From NCBI GenBank assembly GCA_025454395.1, contig JALOOM010000049.1, positions 1 to 61,845 on the forward strand: 61,845 bases of DNA, read 5' to 3'. A program made the translations under genes and the position numbers. The notes beneath the pieces were generated by a model. That model saw nothing but the letters and a program-made list of their open reading frames with translations. It was not told the origin of the DNA and ran no database searches. Origin of the DNA: Elainella sp. Prado103 (lineage in GTDB: Bacteria > Cyanobacteriota > Cyanobacteriia > Elainellales > Elainellaceae). Shown here in pieces: positions 23,725 to 32,203 of this stretch (positions within the stretch are counted from its first letter, which is position 1; every line of letters begins with the position of its first letter).

Positions 23725-26147
23725 GCTGCAACCACTTGATAAACAAAGCTCAGAGTAGCCCAGGCCCGCACATCCAGTGCATAGCTATCTGCCGGGATCT
23801 CCAGCTTGGCAACCAAGGGGGCACTGGCTTGGTGCAGATCTTGCAAAATGGCCTGAACGATCTCCAGCGGGTCAGTGATTTGGCTGGTACGACCTTTCAG
23901 AATTTGCTCAGTTTGCCGGAACGGAGCCGGACTAAAGATCAGATGCGTTTCTGCCAGTCCGGTCGGTCGCTGAATCGTCCAGCCCGATCGATCGATCGGT
24001 AAGGTGAGGATCTCCTGAGGATGGAGTTCGGGCCGGCTGGGCTCCTCGTTGCTATTGGTGACAGGCGGCGCAAACAACAAAGGATTCCCTCGCGTATCGA
24101 CTCCGATCAGCAGAAAGTAAATCGGTTGGCTGCCATAGTTGTATAGACGATAGCGAATTTGGCTACCCAGGGGTACGGTGGCGGTGGGCTGCTCGATCGG
24201 GGGCGGTACAGTGAGACGGCTGGACGCAGAAGCGGTGGGCAGGCGGCTAGTGGCTTGATTGGCAATTAGTCGGACTTGAGGTTCAGTGGTTTCCAGGAGC
24301 ACCCGGACTCCCAAATGAGACGAGGCTTGGTTTTGGGTGAGCCGTAGCAGTTTGAGAGCTAGGAGAGTTTTCAATTGGGGAGTCATGCGATTGATCGCCG
24401 CTTTCACCGCCTCAGAACTCCGGATCAGGGTGCTGGGAATGGCCGAGCGGCCAGGTGAAAAGAGCCCATATTGACTAGCAGACTCAGGTGGCAAGTTGGG
24501 CAAGTCAGGCAGATCGGAAGCAGGGGCATCTTGGGTGGCTGGAGCCGGAGAGGACGGAGCCAGAGAGGACGGAGCCGGAGAGGACGGAGCCAGAGAGGCT
24601 GGAGCCGGAGTCGCGTTAGAGAGCGGTAAAGAAGCAGCCAGCAGAGAAGCGGTCTGCATTTTGCCAAAAAAGAGATCGGCGGGTTGTTCACCGGCCATCA
24701 CCGAAGAAACCCGGGGAATGGCCGCAAAGGCACTGGTGGCATCAACTCGTTCAATCCGAGCCAGTTCATTATCGATCGCCACAGTCAGTCCCAAGTTACG
24801 GGGCAAAACCCGTACCAGTTCCTGCACGAGCTGTCCGGGTGCTAGGGGCAAGGTTGATCCACCACTTGATCCAGCGCTTGATCCAGCGCTTGATCCGCCG
24901 CTTGATCCACTCAGAGCCATACTGCCACTCGCGGTGGGGCTACTTCGCAGACTGCGGCTCCGACCCACCAGTCCATCCCGGCTGCGAATTTGCAAAGTGG
25001 GGAAAGGCACCGCTTCGGCACCAACCTCCGCTGGGTTCACCAAACTACACCAGAGCAGCGTAGCATTTTCCAATACCGGGGTAGGCAGCCCAGCTAACCA
25101 GACCTGCGCTCTGCCCTCATCATCGATCGATCGAATCACACCATCCGCACTGATCGGGTTGAAACTGTCCAAACTAACCGGGGCAAGCTGTCCAGAGAGG
25201 TTGGGTTGCTGCTGAAGTCCTGCTATTTGACGCACGGTAGTGGCTGCCTGCTGAAAATTCACCCAGATGGGAGTTGCAGGGGTAGTCGCCCAGAACTGTT
25301 GCGTCAGAGCAGCGGTAAATAGACCGGCACTATAGCCACTCCACTGGGCTTCGGTGACAACCCGATCGAACGATCCCGCTTGCAACAGCAGTCCCGGAAA
25401 CTGTCCTGTCCGCCAACGTTGCCGGATTTGCTCGATCGAGAGTCGAGTTTGACCCATGAGCTGTTCCTGAAGCAGACGCTCTGCCTCGCAGACCATCCCC
25501 ACCGGGCTGACTGGGCGGGATCGCAGTCGCAGATTACCTTGTAGAGTACGGCCAACATTGCTATAACCAGCATCAATCACCGCAATCACTTGCTTCGTCG
25601 GCAAAGCGCTCAAGAGTAAACCGAGGGTGTCTTGTAGCAGATCATGGATGATCGGAGTCTCAGCGGTTGGCAGGAAGCCATCGATCGGCACAAGACTGGC
25701 TTGAGCTACATTCGGATCGCCCTCCAGCCGTACCTGGCTTCCCAGCCCACTGAAATGAAATACGACGAGATCCCCTGGGTTAGCCTGCCCGATTAGATGA
25801 TCCAGAAAAGCCTCGGCAATCCCTTGTCGGGTGGCTGCCCGATCGGTGAGTACCAAGATATCGCGGGGCTGAAACCCAAATCGGTATTGCAATACCATCG
25901 ATTGCAGTTCGACATCTGTGAGGCAACCGCCGAGCGCAGAACCGCGTGGGGATACATAGTCGCACACAGACTCAGGATATTGATTAATGCCTACAAGCAA
26001 AGCCAATCTCCGACGAGCGGGTTGGGCTAAGGTGTGGTAGTAGCGACTGGTAGCCTGTCCTAGCAGAGACTGACTCAGCCCCTCGGCTGCGATCATGCCT
26101 CCTGCCAGTAACCCTGCTTGTAAAAATGCTCGCCGCTTCAGTGCCAT
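23721..26147 (-). CDS. Caspase-like (peptidase C14) protein, predicted inactive pseudo-orthocaspase
   Basis: The 808-residue protein opens with a Tat-like signal (MALKRRAFLQAGLLAGGMIA). The p20-like caspase domain spans about 46-260: RLALLVGINQYPES, LTDVELQSMVL, then HFSGLGSQ (131-138) and VIDAGYSNVG (190-199). Active members have SGHGS and DSC, so the catalytic His is Leu135 and the catalytic Cys is Gly194. I infer no protease activity. The middle region (about 410-620) has Ser/Gly and Ala/Pro/Ser repeats made by tandem DNA copies. The C-terminal 150 residues form a beta-rich domain of the type that follows caspases in cyanobacteria. It starts four bases after the mnmA stop, so the two are co-transcribed. 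Confidence 0.88.
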   Translation of the reverse strand: MALKRRAFLQAGLLAGGMIAAEGLSQSLLGQATSRYYHTLAQPARRRLALLVGINQYPESVCDYVSPRGSALGGCLTDVELQSMVLQYRFGFQPRDILVLTDRAATRQGIAEAFLDHLIGQANPGDLVVFHFSGLGSQVRLEGDPNVAQASLVPIDGFLPTAETPIIHDLLQDTLGLLLSALPTKQVIAVIDAGYSNVGRTLQGNLRLRSRPVSPVGMVCEAERLLQEQLMGQTRLSIEQIRQRWRTGQFPGLLLQAGSFDRVVTEAQWSGYSAGLFTAALTQQFWATTPATPIWVNFQQAATTVRQIAGLQQQPNLSGQLAPVSLDSFNPISADGVIRSIDDEGRAQVWLAGLPTPVLENATLLWCSLVNPAEVGAEAVPFPTLQIRSRDGLVGRSRSLRSSPTASGSMALSGSSGGSSAGSSAGSSGGSTLPLAPGQLVQELVRVLPRNLGLTVAIDNELARIERVDATSAFAAIPRVSSVMAGEQPADLFFGKMQTASLLAASLPLSNATPAPASLAPSSPAPSSLAPSSPAPATQDAPASDLPDLPNLPPESASQYGLFSPGRSAIPSTLIRSSEAVKAAINRMTPQLKTLLALKLLRLTQNQASSHLGVRVLLETTEPQVRLIANQATSRLPTASASSRLTVPPPIEQPTATVPLGSQIRYRLYNYGSQPIYFLLIGVDTRGNPLLFAPPVTNSNEEPSRPELHPQEILTLPIDRSGWTIQRPTGLAETHLIFSPAPFRQTEQILKGRTSQITDPLEIVQAILQDLHQASAPLVAKLEIPADSYALDVRAWATLSFVYQVVAA

Positions 26148-26151
26148 GGTC

Positions 26152-27204
26152 TTACTTGCCTTCGATTACCCCGCCCCCTAGGAGCACCTCGCCCCGATAC
26201 CAGACGGCGGCTTGCCCCGGAGTAACGCTGAATTCGGGTTCATCCAACACGACCTTGACCCGTTGATCGGGCAGCGGCACGATGGTGGCTGGAACAGGCT
26301 GGGATCGATAGCGGATTTGCACTTCTGCCTGAATTGGCATTGTGGGTGCTGCGATCGAAACCCAGTTGACTCGCTGAGCAGTAAATTCTGGAGTTTGGGC
26401 ATCGGTTCGATCGCCAACAATCACCTGATTTTTACCTGCATCTAACCCGATCACATACAGAGGGCGATCGGCAGCAATGCCAATCCCTTTGCGCTGACCG
26501 ATCGTATAGTGATGCACGCCATCATGCTGTCCTAAGACCCGCCCCGATCGATCAACAATTTCACCTGTCCGGGGTGTGAGGTATTGATCCAGAAAGGTGC
26601 GCATGGAACCATGGGCTTCGATTAAGCAAAGATCCTGGCTTTCCGGTTTTTCGGCTGTGTGTAGCCCAAATTCAGCCGCCATGCGTCGGGTTTCGGTCTT
26701 GGTTTGGTCACCGAGGGGAAACAGGGTATGGGCCAAAATCTCCTGGTTGAGGTCGTAGAGAAAGTAGGATTGATCTTTGCCCGGATCTACGGCTCGACAG
26801 AGCTGAAATCGATCGGTTTGGGAATTATGAAGAATGCGAGCATAGTGACCAGTGGCAATGCGATCGATTCCCAATTCACGGCGAGCATAGTCCAACATCG
26901 GGCCAAATTTGACCGCTTTGTTGCACTGAGAACAGGGGAGTGGCGTGATTCCAGCTCCATACCCGCTCACGAGATAATCCACGATTTGCTGCTGGAAAAC
27001 CTCGCGGCTATCAACCACATGGTAGGGAATGCCCAACGCTTCACAAAGCTGAGCCGCATCCACCATGCCTTCTGAACAACATTGTCCCTTGCCTTTCATC
27101 AGCCAGAGGGTCAGCCCAACCACCTCAAATCCCTGACGATGCAACGTGGCGGCTGCGACCGAACTATCTACCCCACCCGAAAGCCCAACAACAACCTTAT
27201 CCAT
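26152..27204 (-). CDS. mnmA: tRNA-specific 2-thiouridylase MnmA
   Basis: MnmA adds sulfur to U34 of tRNAs for Lys, Glu and Gln. The 350-residue protein has the PP-loop GLSGGVDSS at 7-15. The catalytic cysteine lies in the CNK motif (Cys94 in [12 protein letters not shown]) and the second active cysteine in [11 protein letters not shown] (Cys193). [10 protein letters not shown] and [11 protein letters not shown] are also family hallmarks. I chose the ATG at 27204 (MDKVVVG); an in-frame start lies nine codons upstream. It is followed after four bases by the caspase-like gene. Confidence 0.97.
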   Translation of the reverse strand: MDKVVVGLSGGVDSSVAAATLHRQGFEVVGLTLWLMKGKGQCCSEGMVDAAQLCEALGIPYHVVDSREVFQQQIVDYLVSGYGAGITPLPCSQCNKAVKFGPMLDYARRELGIDRIATGHYARILHNSQTDRFQLCRAVDPGKDQSYFLYDLNQEILAHTLFPLGDQTKTETRRMAAEFGLHTAEKPESQDLCLIEAHGSMRTFLDQYLTPRTGEIVDRSGRVLGQHDGVHHYTIGQRKGIGIAADRPLYVIGLDAGKNQVIVGDRTDAQTPEFTAQRVNWVSIAAPTMPIQAEVQIRYRSQPVPATIVPLPDQRVKVVLDEPEFSVTPGQAAVWYRGEVLLGGGVIEGK

Positions 27205-27553
27205 GTGCCCGAACTGCGGAAAATTCTTCACAAAATGCTGTTTCTAGGCTAACACTTGCGTTGCCCGACTGGGTTCGATTCTGTTGAGCATTGCCGGAGA
27301 ATTCTGAGTTTATTTTCAACGTTTATTTTCAACTCTGGCAAAACCTAGAAAGCGCGGCAGAGGGTGGCAGGACGAACGGTGAACACTTTTGCCTGACTAA
27401 CCTTTTGCCTGACTAACCTTTTGCCTGACTAACCTTTTGCCTGACTAACCTTTTGCCTGACTAACCTTTTGCCTGACTAACCTTTGTTAGGATTAGCGCC
27501 ATTTAGATCTATTTTCTCTCTTCAAACCCTAAATATAGTGGGGCCAGTGTGTC
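27205..27553. other. Intergenic region upstream of mnmA and SPOR-like gene
   Basis: The gap contains the 16-bp tandem repeat (27387-27482). AT-rich flanks at 27300-27340 and 27495-27540 presumably hold the divergent promoters. No gene is seen. Confidence 0.6.
27387..27482. repeat. 16-bp tandem repeat, six units
   Basis: TTTTGCCTGACTAACC is repeated six times without a mismatch. It is followed by TTTGTTAGG, which can pair with the last CTAAC. It lies about 70 bp upstream of the SPOR-like gene. Confidence 0.95.
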
Positions 27554-28435
27554 ATGACTGATGTCTCTCCTCAATCGAACTCACCTACTCTCGCTGGGCA
27601 TCGGTCGGTGATCGCCTGGCTCTGCGGCAGCTTGATTGGTGGCGGCTTGATCGGTGTGAGCTTCGTGGCTGAATCGGCCTGGGCTCAACCAACTCTCAGC
27701 GATACTCGCCATTTTCTGGTAGCGCAACAGGTAGTGGATGGGTTGCCGCCGCCGCCTGCCACCGCTCAATCCATCCCCTTTGGGCAACAGTCTCTGGTCA
27801 GCCAAGCAACTCCCAGTTACCTGGTAGTGGTCAACGGCAACAGTGATGCCCTCTTGGCGCAAGTACAACAAATTCAGCCGATCGCCTCTATGCAGGAGTA
27901 TAACGGGCAGCGGTTTATTCAGGCGGGTTTATACACCGATCTAACCAGCGCTCAGCAACAGGTTTCGACCCTGGCTACCTCCGGGATTAGCGCCCAAGTG
28001 GTCTCGCTCACTGGGAGCACCACCGTTAGTCAGGCTCCCGCCACTGGCTATGGCACCTATGACTCCAATTCGCTTCACACGCAAACTCTGCCGCCGCCCG
28101 ATCTATTGCCGACGACGACCGTTCCTTCCGCACCCGGTGAAGTGGAGTTTGGCGCTTCCGATCCAGGGTTACCACCTGTGAATCAAGCTGCCGCACCCCA
28201 GGGAGAACGGGCCTATTATGTGATTATTCCGAGCCGGGGGCGTGACATTGATGCCGTCAATTCTCAGATCGCTCGCCTCACTAGCGGCATGGGGATCGAT
28301 GGCATGGTGGGAACAGACACCTCGCGGGGATCCCACATCCGGGTCGGCCCCTTCGACAGCCGCAGCACTGCCGGCCGCTGGACGCGCTATTTTCGTGATT
28401 TTGGCATGGATGCCAGGGTCAATTACGGACGTTAG
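27554..28435 (+). CDS. Secreted protein with two SPOR-like domains
   Basis: The 293-residue protein has an N-terminal hydrophobic segment (VIAWLCGSLIGGGLIGVSFVA) ending near an AWAQ signal-peptidase-like site around residue 45. Two short alpha/beta repeats follow: YLVVVNGNSDALLAQVQQI with RFIQAGLYTDLTSAQQQVS (about 94-155), and YYVIIPSRGRDIDAVNSQI with HIRVGPFDSRSTAGRWTRYF (about 221-285). The xVGxFxSxxxA pattern is that of SPOR domains, which bind denuded peptidoglycan glycans at division sites. A Pro-rich linker separates the repeats. It probably acts in the periplasm. Confidence 0.8.
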   Translation: MTDVSPQSNSPTLAGHRSVIAWLCGSLIGGGLIGVSFVAESAWAQPTLSDTRHFLVAQQVVDGLPPPPATAQSIPFGQQSLVSQATPSYLVVVNGNSDALLAQVQQIQPIASMQEYNGQRFIQAGLYTDLTSAQQQVSTLATSGISAQVVSLTGSTTVSQAPATGYGTYDSNSLHTQTLPPPDLLPTTTVPSAPGEVEFGASDPGLPPVNQAAAPQGERAYYVIIPSRGRDIDAVNSQIARLTSGMGIDGMVGTDTSRGSHIRVGPFDSRSTAGRWTRYFRDFGMDARVNYGR

Positions 28436-28549
28436 GATGGCGCAAGCGTGAGTGTTTGTGAGTTGAGAGCAGTGGGTACAGCAGGCTTGATTGCGTCAGG
28501 GTCTTGAGATTCTGGGCTCTCTACCCATTCGTACACATCACTCACGCCC

Positions 28550-29410
28550 CTACCTTGCCGATTCGGGGGGCGATGGGGTGGAGCGGGGCTTGAAAGCAGC
28601 CTGTGCGGCGGTGGTGAGCGCATTCAGAGCCGATCGATCGGGGTAAGGTTGATCGCGGCTCATGTCTAGCCAGAGTAGGTATTCCAGGTTTCCCTCTGGG
28701 CCGGTCAAAGGCGACCAGGTCAGCCCACAAAACCGCCAGCCTAATGCGGCAGCGGCAGTTGTCACTTGTTCGATCGCCTCAGCATGATCTTGAGGATCGC
28801 GCACCACTCCTTTTTTGCCAATCTTACTGCGACCCACTTCAAACTGTGGCTTCACCAACAACACCACTTCACGGGGCGGCCGCAAGAGAGCCCAGAGGGC
28901 AGGTAAAACTTTAGTGAGCGAAATAAACGACACATCAACCACTCCCAAGTCGGGCCAATTGAACCAGTCCGCTAGTGATGCGGTGCCATAGAGAGCTTCG
29001 GGGGTGAGGTGGCGAAGGTTGGTGCGTTCCCGCAATATCACCCGTGGATCCTGCCGCAATTTCCAGGCTACCTGGCCATAGCCGACATCAATACCGTAGA
29101 CTTTGTGAGCACCCGCTTGCAGCAAACAGTCTGTGAAGCCTCCCGTGGAGATCCCGCCATCCAGCACTGTTCGATCGCTCACCTGAATCGCAAACTCTTG
29201 TAACGCTTTAGCTAGCTTTTCGCCACCACGAGAGACATAGGGCGATCGGGCTTTCACCTGGATCTCAGCCGTGACTTCAACTTCAGTGCCAGGTTTATCG
29301 ATCAGTTGATGATTCACCTGCACCTCCCCGGCGCGAATCAGTCGCTGGGCCTGTTGGCGAGAGTCACAGAGTTGGCGTTCTACCAGAAGGGCATCAAGGC
29401 GTTGTTTCAA
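28550..29410 (-). CDS. tlyA: TlyA family rRNA 2'-O-methyltransferase
   Basis: The 286-residue protein has an N-terminal S4 RNA-binding domain (KQRLDALLVERQLCDSRQQA and RLIRAGEVQVN) and the SRGGEKL linker. A FtsJ/RrmJ-type methyltransferase follows, with SAM motif VLDGGISTGGFTDCLL (about 82-97), DVSFISL and VKPQFEVG. TlyA enzymes methylate ribose in 16S and/or 23S rRNA; some homologues are also called hemolysin A. The start codon is TTG with no clear ribosome binding site. The last 25 residues are low-complexity Ala/Pro/Ser. Confidence 0.92.
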   Translation of the reverse strand: MKQRLDALLVERQLCDSRQQAQRLIRAGEVQVNHQLIDKPGTEVEVTAEIQVKARSPYVSRGGEKLAKALQEFAIQVSDRTVLDGGISTGGFTDCLLQAGAHKVYGIDVGYGQVAWKLRQDPRVILRERTNLRHLTPEALYGTASLADWFNWPDLGVVDVSFISLTKVLPALWALLRPPREVVLLVKPQFEVGRSKIGKKGVVRDPQDHAEAIEQVTTAAAALGWRFCGLTWSPLTGPEGNLEYLLWLDMSRDQPYPDRSALNALTTAAQAAFKPRSTPSPPESAR

Positions 29411-29450
29411 GGCAGGAGAGGAGGAAAATCAAGAGTAGAAAAAAGTTGGC

Positions 29451-29572
29451 AGCAGGTTCGCACAGGTTCGCACAGGTTCGCACAGGTTCGCAGCGATTAT
29501 GTGAATCACCGGGACTGCGCTCAAAGATTAATGCTCAAAGATTAACGCTCAGAGATCAATGCTCAAAGAGCA
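29451..29572. repeat. Two short tandem arrays upstream of rlmD
   Basis: A 10-bp unit CACAGGTTCG (first copy AGCAGGTTCG) occurs four times at 29451-29490. A 14-bp unit follows from 29519: GCTCAAAGATTAAT, GCTCAAAGATTAAC, GCTCAGAGATCAAT and a degraded fourth copy. Confidence 0.9.
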
Positions 29573-29623
29573 GCCCTCAAACAACCATGCTCTCATTAGT
29601 ATGAGTGAAAGGAGGTGAATTGC

Positions 29624-31006
29624 GTGACAGATTCAAATTGGAGACAGGGTGAATTGGTTGAGATGACGATCGCCGATCTCAATCACAAGGGTGAAGGAGT
29701 AGGGCGCTGGCACGATCGAGTCGTGTTTGTGCCGGATACAGTACCTGGCGACCGGGTGTTAGTACGGTTGGTGCGGGTGAAACCCCAGTATGGACAAGGC
29801 AAGCTGCATCAAATTTTAGAGGCTGCGATCGATCGGGTGCGACCCAGTTGTATTGTGGCGGATAAATGTGGGGGCTGTCAGTGGCAACAAGTCGATTATG
29901 CTCGCCAGTTAGTCACAAAGCAGAATTTGATTTTGCAGGATTTACAGCGGATCGGTGGCTTTGCCCATCCTCCGGTAGCAGAAGTTTTGGCGGGCTCTAC
30001 ACCTTTGTCCTATCGCAACAAGGCGACCTATCCGATCCGCCGGAATTCCCAGGGTTTGGTGCAAGCAGGTTATTACCAGAAGGGCAGTCATCAACTGATC
30101 AATTTGAACCAATGCCCGATTCAAGACGATCGGTTAGATCCCTTATTGGCCCAGGTGAAGCAAGATATTCAGCAACGGGGCTGGTCAATTTATGACGAAC
30201 AGCGGCATCAGGGCAAAATTCGCCACCTCAGTTTGCGGATCGGGCGGCGCACCGGCGAAGTGCTATTGACCTTAGTGTCTTGTAGCGATCAGTTACCAGG
30301 GCTAGCAGAACAGGCGGAGCGATGGTTACAGGTTTATCCCCATCTGGTTGGGGTGTGCGTGAATTTAAATGCGGCTCGCACGAATGCCATTTTTGGCTCG
30401 GAGACGGTTTGCGTGGCCGGTCGTCCCTACTTGCGGGAAATCTTTGCTGGGTTGGAATTCCGGATTCAATCGACTACGTTTTTTCAGGTGAATACAGAAC
30501 AGGCAGAAGCATTATTGCAAACGATCCAGTCTCGGCTTCAGTTACGGGGAGATGAAGTGCTGGTGGATGCCTATTGTGGTATTGGCACGCTCACCCTGCC
30601 CATGGCTCAACGAGTGCAGCAGGCGATCGGCATTGAAATCCAGCCTGAGGCGATCGAACAAGCAGAGCAGAACGCCCAGGTCAATCAAATCGAGAACGTA
30701 AAATTTTATGTAGGGCAGGTCGAAACCCTGTTGCCCAATCTGGAGATCGGACAAACGCCAGATGTAATCTTGCTCGATCCACCCCGTAAGGGCTGTGAAG
30801 CAACGGTGATGGCAACCTTACTGCAACTTCAAGCCCCACAGATTGTCTATGTCAGTTGTAATGCGTCCACCCTGTCCCGCGATCTGAAGCAGTTGAGTGG
30901 AGCCTATGAACTGAATTATGTGCAACCGGCAGATTTCTTTCCCCAGACCGCCCATGTAGAGGCAGCCGCATTTTTGCGATTACGCCGGGAGGAGCCGGAG
31001 GCGTGA
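29624..31006 (+). CDS. rlmD: 23S rRNA (uracil-C5)-methyltransferase, RlmD/RumA type
   Basis: I start the protein at GTG 29624 because a full anti-Shine-Dalgarno match, AAAGGAGGTGA, lies at 29608-29618; the protein then has 460 residues. It has an N-terminal TRAM domain (ADLNHKGEGVGRW). A 4Fe-4S motif follows, C-x5-C-x2-C (Cys76, 82, 85), completed by NQCPI. The class I methyltransferase has VDAYCGIGTLTLPMA, LLDPPRKGCE, and the catalytic cysteine in VSCNASTLSRDL. Family members methylate U1939 or U747 of 23S rRNA or U54 of tRNA; the Fe-S motif favours the 23S enzymes. It ends six bases before a convergent gene. Confidence 0.92.
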   Translation: MTDSNWRQGELVEMTIADLNHKGEGVGRWHDRVVFVPDTVPGDRVLVRLVRVKPQYGQGKLHQILEAAIDRVRPSCIVADKCGGCQWQQVDYARQLVTKQNLILQDLQRIGGFAHPPVAEVLAGSTPLSYRNKATYPIRRNSQGLVQAGYYQKGSHQLINLNQCPIQDDRLDPLLAQVKQDIQQRGWSIYDEQRHQGKIRHLSLRIGRRTGEVLLTLVSCSDQLPGLAEQAERWLQVYPHLVGVCVNLNAARTNAIFGSETVCVAGRPYLREIFAGLEFRIQSTTFFQVNTEQAEALLQTIQSRLQLRGDEVLVDAYCGIGTLTLPMAQRVQQAIGIEIQPEAIEQAEQNAQVNQIENVKFYVGQVETLLPNLEIGQTPDVILLDPPRKGCEATVMATLLQLQAPQIVYVSCNASTLSRDLKQLSGAYELNYVQPADFFPQTAHVEAAAFLRLRREEPEA

Positions 31007-31012
31007 ATGGGG

Positions 31013-32203
31013 CTAGAAGATGGGTTTGATCGGGAATTTGATCGTAAAAGTGGAACCACTGCCCAAGATGGATACCAGGGAGATTTCCCCTTGTAGCAGT
31101 TTCACTAGCCGTTGCACGATCGCCAAGCCCAAACCCGTACTCTCGGTAGAATTGGCTGGATCGGCCGAGGGGACTCGAAAAAAAGGCTCAAAAATTCTGG
31201 CTTGATCTGCCGCTGGAATGCCCATCCCCGTATCACACACGATCAGTTGCCAAAACTGGGCATCGATCGCCTCACAGCGGATAGTAATGCGCCCCGTTTC
31301 GGTATAGCGAACGGCATTACTTGCCAGGTTTGTCAGGATCTGTTGCAGCCGCAGGGGATTGGTTAAAACTGGTCGGGGACAGCGCTCACAGTCAACGATC
31401 AGTTCTAGCCCTCGCGAAGTTGCTAAGGGTTGAATCAGCTCAACCACTGTTTGAATCACCCCTGGGATGTCAGTTTCGACTAACTGAAGTTCCATTTCAC
31501 CCGCATCATAGCGAGCCAGCTCTAGAGAATCATTGATCAGGCGCAACAGTTGGCGACCATTGCGCAGCACCCGTTCGATATGTTCCAGATTGGGAACGGA
31601 GTCTTTCACTTCCGTGCGTTGATGTTGCCGGATAAACAGTTGGGAATAGCCGATGATCGAATTCAGCGGCGTTTTCAATTCATGGGCTAAATGGGATAGG
31701 TTAGATTGACTGATCTGCAACAAACGCTCCAGTTCTTGATTATTGAGACTGAGCTGAAGATGCAAATGCTCTAACTCTTCTAAACGCTGGTTAACATAGC
31801 TACGAAAACATTCGGCTAGGGCTGCATCCACGACGGCGTTGATCAAATAAACAGCCCGGAGCGCATCATCGGTGCTGCCTTTCAATAAACCTTCCCGTAA
31901 ATTGTTGAGAATGGTCGATCGCAACAAATGGTATTCACGAGCAATTTCGGTTGGCTCAAACCCCTGTTCTGCCCGTTGCGATCCATGCTTGAGGCTGGCG
32001 CGGGCGATCGTTTCTACATCATCTTCTTCAAAGTGGGAAAGAACTGTGGTTAGTGCTTCTAATACATGGGGGATATGATCGCGAATCGCAGTTCGAGATA
32101 GATGATCCGCAGTCGGAATCCGATGATCTTGTTCAACGGCATTGAGCCATTGTTCGGTAATCACTTCTGCTCTTTGAGTGAGTAATTGACTGAAGTCAAC
32201 CAT
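31013..32203 (-). CDS. Sensor histidine kinase with RsbRD-like N-terminal domain
   Basis: The protein has 396 residues. The N-terminal 150 residues form a helical RsbRD-type sensor domain (ITEQWLNAVEQDHRI, RASLKHGSQRAEQGF, EIAREYHLLRSTI). A coiled coil leads to HisKA with the phosphorylated His in LSHLAHELKTPLNSIIGYSQ (about 168-187). The HATPase has NAVRYTETG, DTGMGIPAAD and STGLGLAIVQRLV. There are no membrane helices, so it is a soluble kinase. The start lies inside the 3' end of folC, with a 43-bp overlap on the same strand in another frame, so it is probably translated by coupling. No response regulator is adjacent. Confidence 0.9.
   Translation of the reverse strand: MVDFSQLLTQRAEVITEQWLNAVEQDHRIPTADHLSRTAIRDHIPHVLEALTTVLSHFEEDDVETIARASLKHGSQRAEQGFEPTEIAREYHLLRSTILNNLREGLLKGSTDDALRAVYLINAVVDAALAECFRSYVNQRLEELEHLHLQLSLNNQELERLLQISQSNLSHLAHELKTPLNSIIGYSQLFIRQHQRTEVKDSVPNLEHIERVLRNGRQLLRLINDSLELARYDAGEMELQLVETDIPGVIQTVVELIQPLATSRGLELIVDCERCPRPVLTNPLRLQQILTNLASNAVRYTETGRITIRCEAIDAQFWQLIVCDTGMGIPAADQARIFEPFFRVPSADPANSTESTGLGLAIVQRLVKLLQGEISLVSILGSGSTFTIKFPIKPIF

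Noticed and set aside
24496-25215. A 239-residue plus-strand reading frame within the caspase-like gene
   Set aside because: It is the complement of Ala/Pro/Ser- and Gly/Ser-coding repeats in a well-supported gene.
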